Shown here piece after piece: positions 7,611-12,871 of a stretch of DNA of 12,871 bases. Where the stretch lies: contig VGRU01000089.1 of assembly GCA_016875255.1 (NCBI GenBank), positions 1 to 12,871 on the forward strand, given 5' to 3'. The stretch is from Deltaproteobacteria bacterium (GTDB taxonomy: Bacteria; Desulfobacterota; BSN033; UBA1163). The position numbers and the translations under genes are program-made. The notes under the pieces are model-generated. The model searched no databases. It was not told the DNA's origin and saw nothing but the letters and a program-made list of their open reading frames with translations. Positions within the stretch are counted from its first letter, which is position 1. Each line of letters starts with the position of its first letter.

Positions 7611-7778
7611 GTGGCCTATTCGATCACCGAAGAATGCGTGGCATGCGGCACCTGTGTGGAGGAGTGTCCGGCAGATGCGATTGAAGAGGGTGAGCCCTAT
7701 ACAATCAACGAAGAAAAATGCACGGATTGCGGAAGCTGTGTGGAAGTATGTCCGGTTGAAGCGATTGTTGAAAAATAG
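7611..7778 (+). CDS. Small 2[4Fe-4S] ferredoxin, clostridial type
   Basis: A 55-residue protein starting with GTG. It carries two near-symmetric cluster motifs, CVACGTCVEECP (Cys 9, 12, 15, 19) and CTDCGSCVEVCP (Cys 37, 40, 43, 47), the C-x2-C-x2-C-x3-C-P pattern of bacterial two-cluster ferredoxins. It is a cytoplasmic low-potential electron carrier; its redox partners cannot be told from this window. The start is fixed by the family N-terminus (MAYSITEECVACG), by GGTGAGG just upstream, and because the earlier ATG at 7591 meets a stop after four codons. Its position between frr and uppS interrupts an otherwise common gene order. A strong terminator follows, and the 260-base spacer before it makes a separate promoter plausible. 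Confidence 0.93.
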   Translation: MAYSITEECVACGTCVEECPADAIEEGEPYTINEEKCTDCGSCVEVCPVEAIVEK

Positions 7779-7784
7779 GACCAA

Positions 7785-7831
7785 GAGGGGGAGATCTCTT
7801 TCTCACCTCTCCCCCTCCCCTTTTCTCTTTT
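7785..7831 (+). terminator. Rho-independent terminator after the ferredoxin gene
   Basis: A perfect 10-bp stem, GAGGGGGAGA (7785-7794) with TCTCCCCCTC (7808-7817) and a 13-base loop, is followed within three bases by a T-rich tract (TTTTCTCTTTT, from 7821). It starts seven bases after the ferredoxin stop. This separates the upstream transcript from uppS, which therefore needs its own promoter. Confidence 0.8.
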
Positions 7832-7857
7832 CTGCCCATCCTCCCCTCCTTTTTAAA

Positions 7858-7880
7858 CCATCGATTTTAAGCCATCGATT
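7858..7880 (+). repeat. Direct repeat CCATCGATT, two copies 14 bases apart
   Basis: CCATCGATT occurs at 7858-7866 and again at 7872-7880, a 14-base (2 x 7) step. It lies between the ferredoxin terminator and the MITE-like element. It may be a remnant of a heptad array or a paired operator upstream of uppS; two copies alone do not decide this. Confidence 0.4.
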
Positions 7881-7913
7881 GAAAATCACCATTTGATATG
7901 GTAATTTTAATTA

Positions 7914-8046
7914 GAGTCTGTCCACAAATTATGGTTTTTATAAGAAGGCGTCATTCCGGCGAAAGCCGGAATCCAGTTTTTTTAAATGCTTTCTGGATGC
8001 CGGATCAAGTCCGGCATGACGGAAAAGTTGCATTTATAAACAGACT
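7914..8046. mobile_element. MITE-like palindromic element (about 133 bp) between ferredoxin gene and uppS
   Basis: The ends are inverted (AGTCTGT from 7915, matched by ACAGACT at 8040-8046), and the element is flanked on both sides by TTAATTA (7907-7913 and 8047-8053), a possible 7-bp target duplication. Inside are two hairpins: TTCCGGC-GAAA-GCCGGAA (7954-7971, GNRA-type loop) and TGCCGGA-TCAAG-TCCGGCA (7998-8016). They sit in a larger imperfect palindrome (GTCAT…ATGAC, CCAG…CTGG). It has no coding capacity, so any movement would need a transposase from elsewhere. The flanking TTAATTA is nearly its own complement, so it could also be part of the inverted ends. Confidence 0.65.
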
Positions 8047-8106
8047 TTAATTAATCATCTGAGTGCTCTTTTGCACCCTTCACGCAGACAGGATGAGGCA
8101 TGATTC

Positions 8107-8847
8107 ATGATGGAAGAGATCGATAAGGAGAAACTACCACGCCATATCGCCATCATCATGGATGGAAATGGCCGGTGGGCTAAAAAGAAGAACCTGAGCC
8201 GGATCAGTGGACATCTCAAGGGCGTTGACTCTGTCCGGGAAGTGGTCACCGCCTGCCGTGAGATGGGGATCAAGGTCTTAACGCTCTACGCCTTCTCCAT
8301 GGAAAACTGGCAGAGGCCAAAGGAGGAGGTGACGGCGTTGATGGGATTACTGAAGGAATATCTGCTTAAAGAGCGTGACGAGATGGTCAAAAATAATATT
8401 CGTCTCTCTGCCATCGGCAGGCTGGAAGACCTTTCCCCTGATGTCAGGGCCACCCTCGACGAAGCGATAAAACAAACAAAAAAATGCGATGGGATGATCC
8501 TCAACCTCGCGTTGAGTTATGGAGGCCGATCTGAAATCCTCCATGCGGTTCATGGAATCCTCTCCGATTTGAAAAGAGGGAGGATCAAAGAGGAGGAGAT
8601 CGATCTTTCGTCTTTTCCGCAGTATCTCTGGACCAGGGGACTGCCCGATCCTGATTTGCTCATCCGGACCAGCGGGGAGTCTCGAATCTCAAACTTTCTT
8701 CTCTATCAGATCGCTTATACCGAACTCTACCTGACCGAAACCCTCTGGCCAGATTTCAACCGGGAAGAACTCCAGAAAGCGATCGTCGATTATCAATCCA
8801 GGGAGAGAAGGTTCGGACTGACGAGCGAGCAGATCAACGGACTCTGA
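8107..8847 (+). CDS. uppS: Undecaprenyl diphosphate synthase (cis-prenyltransferase)
   Basis: A 246-residue cis-prenyltransferase of usual length. The signature IAIIMDGNGRWAKKK contains the catalytic Asp (D19), followed by the GHLKGVDSVREVV substrate region, LTLYAFSMENWQRP and, near the C-terminus, LPDPDLLIRTSGESRISNFLLYQIAYTELYL with the metal-binding Glu region. It extends farnesyl diphosphate with isopentenyl diphosphate units to the C55 lipid carrier used for peptidoglycan and O-antigen. AGGATGAGG at 8090-8098 precedes the ATG at 8107; a second ATG at 8110 is possible but less well spaced. The downstream gene dxr makes an isoprenoid precursor step of the same pathway. The upstream spacer has a terminator and a MITE-like element, so the promoter is probably within about 60 bases of the start or inside the element. 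Confidence 0.98.
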   Translation: MMEEIDKEKLPRHIAIIMDGNGRWAKKKNLSRISGHLKGVDSVREVVTACREMGIKVLTLYAFSMENWQRPKEEVTALMGLLKEYLLKERDEMVKNNIRLSAIGRLEDLSPDVRATLDEAIKQTKKCDGMILNLALSYGGRSEILHAVHGILSDLKRGRIKEEEIDLSSFPQYLWTRGLPDPDLLIRTSGESRISNFLLYQIAYTELYLTETLWPDFNREELQKAIVDYQSRERRFGLTSEQINGL

Positions 8848-8853
8848 AAAACA

Positions 8854-8916
8854 TTGCGGAATGCGGATTGCGGAATGCGGAATTAAAATCCGGAATCCGC
8901 AATCCGAAATCCGAAA
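8854..8916. repeat. Heptanucleotide array in two opposed halves (TTGCGGA / TCCGNAA), hairpin-forming
   Basis: The first half has TTGCGGA, ATGCGGA, TTGCGGA and ATGCGGA from 8854 to 8881. After ATTAAAA, the second half has TCCGGAA, TCCGCAA, TCCGAAA and TCCGAAA (8889-8916). The halves are approximate reverse complements, so the transcript can fold into a long imperfect hairpin. The unit is the same as at 2794-2828. The array fills the uppS-cdsA spacer and ends ten bases before the cdsA ATG. Confidence 0.88.
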
Positions 8917-8925
8917 TTAAAAACC

Positions 8926-9744
8926 ATGCCTAAAATCGAAAAAAAGAAGATCTGGACTGCACTGATCATTATCCCTCCCTTTGTCCTTCTGATTGCCTTT
9001 GGGCCTTCGATCCTTTTTACCCTGATGGTTCTCATCACCATCCTTATTGGCCTTCTCGAATTTAACAACCTCGCCCTTCCCCAATCCGGGCAAATCCAGC
9101 GTCTGGCCGGAATTGGACTGGGATTGGCCCTCTCCATCCTTTTTGTCTATGGAGAGATGAACTATTTCGCCCCTTTCCTCGTCCTCATGATGTTTCTGCT
9201 CTGTGTCCTCTACCTGGCAACTGCGGAGCGCCTCTCCTCTGTCATTTCCAGTTTGGGAACAACCCTTTTCGGGATGTTCTATGTCGGATTTCTCCTCTCC
9301 CATATCATCCTCATCCGAAACCAGACAGATGGAAGGACATGGGTTCTCTTCTTGATCATTACGGTCTGGGCAGGGGACATCATCGCCCTCTTCAGTGGCA
9401 CGCTCTTTGGCAGGCATAAACTCTACCCAAAGATCAGCCCGAATAAGACGTATGAGGGCCTTCTTGGAGCAATTATCGGTTCCGTCGTCATTGGCCTGCT
9501 CTATGCTTCTCTCTTCCTTCCCTCTTTCAACAAAGGAGTCTGCATCCTCGTGACCATTGGGATGGGAATTCTGGGTCAATTGGGAGATTTCACCGAGTCA
9601 ATGATTAAGCGGAGCGCCCAGGTCAAGGATTCAGGGTCTCTCTTCCCGGGACATGGCGGGGTGCTGGATCGCATCGATAGTTTCCTTTTCTCCACTCCTT
9701 TTTTCTACTATCTCCTCCCTCTTCTGATAAAGGAGACCCGATGA
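8926..9744 (+). CDS. cdsA: Phosphatidate cytidylyltransferase (CDP-diacylglycerol synthase)
   Basis: A 272-residue polytopic membrane protein with about seven to eight hydrophobic helices. The family signature near the C-terminus is complete: SMIKRSAQVKDSGSLFPGHG followed by GVLDRIDS, with the KD, HGG and DRxD metal and substrate residues. It makes CDP-diacylglycerol from phosphatidic acid and CTP, the branch point for phospholipid head groups. The middle segment WAGDIIALFSGTLFGRHKL…SPNKTYEG is also typical. The ATG at 8926 gives a basic N-terminus (MPKIEKKK) before the first helix, but no ribosome-binding site is visible because the heptad array and an A-rich stretch run up to it. The stop overlaps the dxr start by four bases (ATGA). 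Confidence 0.97.
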   Translation: MPKIEKKKIWTALIIIPPFVLLIAFGPSILFTLMVLITILIGLLEFNNLALPQSGQIQRLAGIGLGLALSILFVYGEMNYFAPFLVLMMFLLCVLYLATAERLSSVISSLGTTLFGMFYVGFLLSHIILIRNQTDGRTWVLFLIITVWAGDIIALFSGTLFGRHKLYPKISPNKTYEGLLGAIIGSVVIGLLYASLFLPSFNKGVCILVTIGMGILGQLGDFTESMIKRSAQVKDSGSLFPGHGGVLDRIDSFLFSTPFFYYLLPLLIKETR

Positions 9745-10904
9745 AGCGACTCGCTATCTTGGGTTCCACAGGCTCGATCGGGGTCAACACCCTTGACATC
9801 GTCCGCCAATTTCCGGAGCGATTTGAGGTCGTCAGCCTCTCCGCAGGCCTCAACATCGAGCTTCTCAAAGAGCAGATCCTCCGGTTTCGACCCAGGGCCG
9901 TTTCGGTTCTAAATCAAGAGGCGGCCAGAGAACTCCAGAAAGGCATTGCCCGAAGGGATGTTGAAGTAGTTTATGGAGTGGAAGGGCTGATCCGTGTGGC
10001 GACTCATCCTGAAGTGGACCAGGTTGTTTCCGCCATTGTCGGCGCCGTGGGGCTCATTCCCACCCTCTCCGCCATTAAAACAGGAAAGTCGATAGCCCTG
10101 GCCAACAAAGAACCTCTCGTGATGGCGGGGAAGATCGTCATGGAGGAGGCGAAGAAGAATGGGGTTCGAATCCTGCCCGTGGATAGCGAACACAGCGCCA
10201 TCTTCCAGTCTTTGCTCGGCCACAGGAAGGAGGACATCCACCGTCTTATCCTCACGGCCTCCGGAGGGCCTTTTCTCAACCTTCCTTTCTCCAAACTTCA
10301 CGAGGTGACTGTCAGAGACGCCCTCAATCACCCTCACTGGGACATGGGAAAGAAAATCACCATCGACTCCGCCTCCCTCATGAATAAAGGATTGGAGGTC
10401 ATTGAGGCTCGCTGGCTTTTTGACATTCCGGCGGAGAAGATTATCGTCCGGATTCATCCACAGAGCGTGGTCCATTCCATGGTGGAATATATCGATGGCT
10501 CCATCATCGGCCAGATGGGAATCGCCGACATGAGGATTCCGATAGCCTATGCCCTCTCCTTTCCGGAACGATTGAGTCTGAAACTGGACTCCCTCGATCT
10601 TTCTCAAGTGGGACCGCTTACTTTTTCTCCACCAGACCTGGAAAAATTTCCCTGCCTCCGATTGGCCTACCAATCGATGGAGATCGGCGAGACCATGCCC
10701 GCCATCCTCAATGCAGCCAATGAGGCGGCGGTCAACGGTTTTCTCGAAGGATCGATCAAATTCACCGATATTCCCCTCCTCATCCAGAGGGTGATGGAGG
10801 AGCACGAGGTCAAGACGGCCCGCACGATCGAAGATATTCTGAGAGCGGATCAGTGGGCCCGAGAAAAGACAAAAACCATTATTGAAAGGGAAAAACTGTG
10901 TTGA
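9741..10904 (+). CDS. dxr: 1-deoxy-D-xylulose 5-phosphate reductoisomerase
   Basis: A 387-residue enzyme of the MEP isoprenoid pathway, converting DXP to MEP with NADPH and a divalent metal. The N-terminal Rossmann motif is GSTGSIG. Later come ALANKEPLVMAG, PVDSEHSAIFQ with metal ligands D148 and E150, the flexible-loop region LTASGGPF…NHPHWDMGKKITIDSAS, and MNKGLEVIEA with E219 as the third ligand; HPQSVVHSMVEYIDGS and the C-terminal NAANEAAVNGFL follow. The length and all key residues are intact. It overlaps cdsA by four bases and rseP by seven, a tightly coupled arrangement. Its product line supplies the prenyl diphosphates used by UppS in the same cluster. Confidence 0.98.
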   Translation: MKRLAILGSTGSIGVNTLDIVRQFPERFEVVSLSAGLNIELLKEQILRFRPRAVSVLNQEAARELQKGIARRDVEVVYGVEGLIRVATHPEVDQVVSAIVGAVGLIPTLSAIKTGKSIALANKEPLVMAGKIVMEEAKKNGVRILPVDSEHSAIFQSLLGHRKEDIHRLILTASGGPFLNLPFSKLHEVTVRDALNHPHWDMGKKITIDSASLMNKGLEVIEARWLFDIPAEKIIVRIHPQSVVHSMVEYIDGSIIGQMGIADMRIPIAYALSFPERLSLKLDSLDLSQVGPLTFSPPDLEKFPCLRLAYQSMEIGETMPAILNAANEAAVNGFLEGSIKFTDIPLLIQRVMEEHEVKTARTIEDILRADQWAREKTKTIIEREKLC

Positions 10905-11980
10905 CTACAATCATTTCGACCATCATTGTTTTGGGAATTCTCGTCTTCGTCCATGAACTGGGACACTTTCTATTAGCCAAGAAATTGGGCGTGGGGGTTC
11001 TCACTTTCTCTCTCGGTTTCGGACCCAAAATATTCTGGAAAAAGATCGGAGAGACCCAGTATCAGATTGCCGCTGTTCCGCTGGGTGGCTTTGTTAAACT
11101 GATCGGTGAGAACCCTGAAGAGGAGGTCAAGGAGGAGCTTCGCGGCCGCTCCTTCTCCAATCAGCCGGTTTGGAAACGGGCATTGATCATCGGCGCAGGC
11201 CCTTTTTTCAACTTCTTTCTTGCCATCGTTCTCTTCTCAACAATCAACCTCTTCGGTATTCCCTACTCCCCGCCAAAAGTTGGAGAGGTCAACCCCGGTC
11301 TTCCTGCAGAGGCCGCAGGCCTTAAAAAGGGAGACCTCATTCTTTCCATCGATGGCCAGGATTTAAAGAAATGGGACGACCTCTCTCGAATCATACGCGC
11401 CAGCCAGGGCAAGGAATTGACGCTCAGGGTGAAGCGCAATGACGAGGCGCTCGAGATCAGGGTCGCCCCAAAACCTTCTTCCGTAAAAAATCTTTTCGGC
11501 GAAGAAGTGCCCACTTTTGTCATCGGCATTACGCACTCGGGTGAGGTTCTCATCGAGAAGGTCAATCCCCTGGTCGCCCTGGGGAATGGTTTTATTCAAA
11601 CCTATCAGGGGATCAAGTTGACCTTGGTCGGAATTGTGAAACTGATCCAGGGGGTGATTCCGGGAAAGACGATCGGAGGGCCTATCCTGATCGCCCAGAT
11701 GGCCGGCGAGCAGGCGAGGAGGGGCATCCTGAGCCTGGCGATTTTCATGGCCATTCTCAGCATCAATCTCGGAGTCATCAACCTCTTTCCCATCCCTATT
11801 CTCGATGGAGGCCACTTTCTCTTTTTGGGATTGGAGGCCATTCTGAGGAGGCCCATCAGCATCAGGAAGATGGAGATCGCACAGCAGATCGGGCTCATGC
11901 TTATCATTCTCCTGATGCTCTTCGCTTTCTATAACGACCTGATCCGCATCATCTCTCCGGAGGGAGGGTTTAAGTTTTAA
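10898..11980 (+). CDS. rseP: RseP-type site-2 zinc metalloprotease
   Basis: A 360-residue membrane protease of the M50 family. HELGH at residues 19-23 lies in the first membrane helix and binds zinc. FSLGFGPKIFWKK and IAAVPLGGFVKLIGE form the membrane-associated beta region. A PDZ domain covers about 115-195 (NPGLPAEAAGLKKGDLILSIDG…). The distal metal motif is NLFPIPILDGGHF. One PDZ domain and about 360 residues are typical outside the enterobacteria, where RseP has two PDZ domains and about 450 residues. The family cuts membrane-bound anti-sigma factors and leftover signal peptides inside the membrane. The GTG at 10898 (AAAGGG seven bases upstream) overlaps dxr; a TTG at 10901 is an alternative. 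The location after uppS-cdsA-dxr is common in bacteria. Confidence 0.97.
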   Translation: MLTTIISTIIVLGILVFVHELGHFLLAKKLGVGVLTFSLGFGPKIFWKKIGETQYQIAAVPLGGFVKLIGENPEEEVKEELRGRSFSNQPVWKRALIIGAGPFFNFFLAIVLFSTINLFGIPYSPPKVGEVNPGLPAEAAGLKKGDLILSIDGQDLKKWDDLSRIIRASQGKELTLRVKRNDEALEIRVAPKPSSVKNLFGEEVPTFVIGITHSGEVLIEKVNPLVALGNGFIQTYQGIKLTLVGIVKLIQGVIPGKTIGGPILIAQMAGEQARRGILSLAIFMAILSINLGVINLFPIPILDGGHFLFLGLEAILRRPISIRKMEIAQQIGLMLIILLMLFAFYNDLIRIISPEGGFKF

Positions 11981-12006
11981 TCACCAAATCCCAAACATTA
12001 ATAACC
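11981..12006 (+). repeat. Heptanucleotide array, left fragment (CCAA family)
   Basis: Right after the rseP stop, CCAA, CCAA and TTAA fall at 11984, 11991 and 11998, and CC again at 12005. The fragment ends in AATAACC, the putative target duplication of the element that follows. Joining it to the right-hand part after removing the element puts CCAA at 12005, in phase. Confidence 0.65.
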
Positions 12007-12180
12007 GTATCACTTTAGCATTTTGAAAAAAAGAGTTTTACGAGTCAATTGACCAAAAGATTCATCATAAAATCCCCCTTAATCCCCCTTTTCCAAAGGG
12101 GGAAACCCTTATCTCCTCCCTTTGGCAAAGGGAGGTCGGGAGGGATTTTACAAAGATTTTCAAACCGCTAAAGTGTTACC
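12007..12180. mobile_element. MITE-like palindromic element (about 174 bp) upstream of tsaB
   Basis: The ends are inverted: CACTTTAGC-N4-TGAAAA on the left (12011-12029) and TTTTCAAACCGCTAAAGTG on the right (12157-12175), which read as complements apart from two or three bases. AATAACC flanks it exactly on both sides (12000-12006 and 12181-12187). Inside, an outer stem TAAAATCCC/GGGATTTTA (12068-12076 with 12142-12150) encloses two hairpins, CCCCCTTT-TCC-AAAGGGGG (12084-12102) and CCTCCCTTT-GGC-AAAGGGAGG (12115-12135). Non-coding, so non-autonomous if mobile. It splits a heptad array, which supports insertion, although the array itself can produce short direct repeats by chance. Confidence 0.7.
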
Positions 12181-12284
12181 AATAACCAAATAAACTCCAA
12201 TATCCAAATTATTTTAAACCCATTTTGGTTATTGGCGTTTGATTATTGGTGATTATTTGGAATTTGGAAATTGATTATTGGAAT
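12181..12284 (+). repeat. Heptanucleotide array, right fragment (CCAA then TTGG), hairpin-forming
   Basis: CCAA occurs at 12186, 12197 and 12204. After an AT-rich centre, TTGG or TTGA falls at 12225, 12232, 12239, 12246, and then 12257, 12264, 12271, 12278, all 7-base steps except one of 11. CCAATAACCAAA (12179-12190) is the exact complement of TTTGGTTATTGG (12224-12235). The array ends at the tsaB start codon and leaves no recognisable ribosome-binding site. Confidence 0.85.
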
Positions 12285-12871
12285 ATGAAAATCCTTGGAA
12301 TCGATACCTCAACCCGCTGTGGCAGTGTGGGGCTGATCGATGAAGGAGAGGTCATCTCGGAATATTTTCTCAGCATTCCGGTCACACACTCCGAAAGGCT
12401 CCTCGGAGCCATCGACCATCTCCTCAAAGAAGCCCGCTGTCCGATGGAAGAACTGGATGGGTGGGCCATTTCCCTCGGTCCCGGGTCCTTTACGGGATTG
12501 AGAATCGGTGTGAGCATAGTCAAAGGCTTGGCCTATGCCACCCAAAAACCCGTGGCAGGAGTCTCCTCGCTTGATGTCCTCGCCTCCCAAATCTCACCCA
12601 CTCCCTATCTCATCTGTCCCATCCTCGATGCCCGTAAAGGAGAGGTCTATACCGCCTTCTATCGCTATGACGAAGCCAATTTTCTTAACAGACGATCTGA
12701 TTACAAGGCGATGAGGCCGGAAGACCTCATTAAAAATATAAAGGAGAAGGTTATCTTTGTCGGCGATGGGATAAAAACGTACGGAGACTTTCTTAATAAT
12801 TCCCTTTCTTCATTCGCCCTCTTTCCAAACCCTTCTCTCCATCTTCCTCATGGGTCGGCCGTAGCGAGATT
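12285..12871 (+). CDS. tsaB: tRNA N6-threonylcarbamoyladenosine biosynthesis protein TsaB, partial (3' end outside window)
   Basis: An open frame of 195 codons from the ATG at 12285 to the window edge; the family usually has about 220-235 residues, so most of the protein is here. It has the ASKHA-type N-terminus MKILGIDTSTRCGSVGL, the diagnostic GPGSFTGLRIGVSIVKGLA, and CPILDARKGEVYTAFYR. TsaB is the non-catalytic partner of TsaD in making t6A at position 37 of tRNAs that read ANN codons. It follows rseP, separated by 304 bases of repeat and MITE-like sequence, so any original operon link has been stretched. No ribosome-binding site is visible: the heptad array with TTGGAAT touches the ATG. 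The start is still supported by the family N-terminus. Confidence 0.96.
   Translation, partial: MKILGIDTSTRCGSVGLIDEGEVISEYFLSIPVTHSERLLGAIDHLLKEARCPMEELDGWAISLGPGSFTGLRIGVSIVKGLAYATQKPVAGVSSLDVLASQISPTPYLICPILDARKGEVYTAFYRYDEANFLNRRSDYKAMRPEDLIKNIKEKVIFVGDGIKTYGDFLNNSLSSFALFPNPSLHLPHGSAVAR

Noticed and set aside
7587..7784. Minus-strand open frame of 65 codons across the ferredoxin gene
   Set aside because: It is the complement of the two cysteine cluster motifs on the plus strand, which are unmistakable.
7785..7831. GC-rich stem after the ferredoxin gene considered as part of a mobile element
   Set aside because: Position just after a stop codon plus the T-rich tract fits a terminator, and it has no inverted ends or flanking duplication.
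9909..10805. Long open frame of 298 codons on the minus strand across dxr
   Set aside because: It mirrors an intact, fully recognisable dxr gene and its translation resembles no family; it is a shadow.

Overview
The window reads as a chromosomal segment of an anaerobic Gram-negative bacterium, most likely a deltaproteobacterial (Desulfobacterota, Syntrophobacterales-like) lineage. This is inferred from the gene order rpsB-tsf-pyrH-frr-(ferredoxin)-uppS-cdsA-dxr-rseP-tsaB, from an NtrC-type sigma-54 two-component pair, and from a clostridial-type 2[4Fe-4S] ferredoxin. No rRNA, tRNA or other taxonomic marker is present, so the assignment is tentative.

Layout. Bases 2-2001 hold the 3' part of a sensor histidine kinase and its NtrC-family response regulator. 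Bases 2114-3579 hold a rhomboid intramembrane protease and an overlapping DUF72 (YecE-like) gene. A convergent minus-strand gene (3587-4333) encodes a cysteine-rich N-terminal region joined to an HD phosphohydrolase domain. A 310-base divergent spacer with a CRP/FNR-type palindrome leads into the long plus-strand block. That block covers ribosomal protein S2, EF-Ts, UMP kinase and ribosome recycling factor (4644-7350), then a small ferredoxin (7611-7778). It continues with UppS, CdsA, Dxr and RseP (8107-11980) and ends in a TsaB gene cut by the window edge. The block joins translation and its recycling, pyrimidine nucleotide supply, isoprenoid synthesis (Dxr feeding the prenyl chain that UppS extends to the peptidoglycan lipid carrier), phospholipid synthesis (CdsA), envelope stress proteolysis (RseP) and tRNA t6A modification (TsaB).

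The genes are conventional; the unusual material lies between them. At least five spacers or gene edges carry degenerate arrays with an exact 7-base period, each built on a different core (CAGAAAG, AGTT/AATT, TCCGCAA and its complement, TTGG/CCAA), and a sixth spacer shows a weaker CGA-based version. They resemble in form the heptanucleotide STRR sequences of cyanobacteria. Two encode the ends of proteins (the kinase C-terminus and the DUF72 N-terminus), and several run almost up to the next start codon. Two compact, gene-free, MITE-like elements (about 133 and 174 bp) have inverted ends, internal hairpins and apparent 7-bp flanking duplications. One sits between the ferredoxin gene and uppS; the other interrupts the heptad array before tsaB. 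I see no clear novel defence, secretion or biosynthetic system. The heptad arrays and the two elements are the parts most worth a second look.
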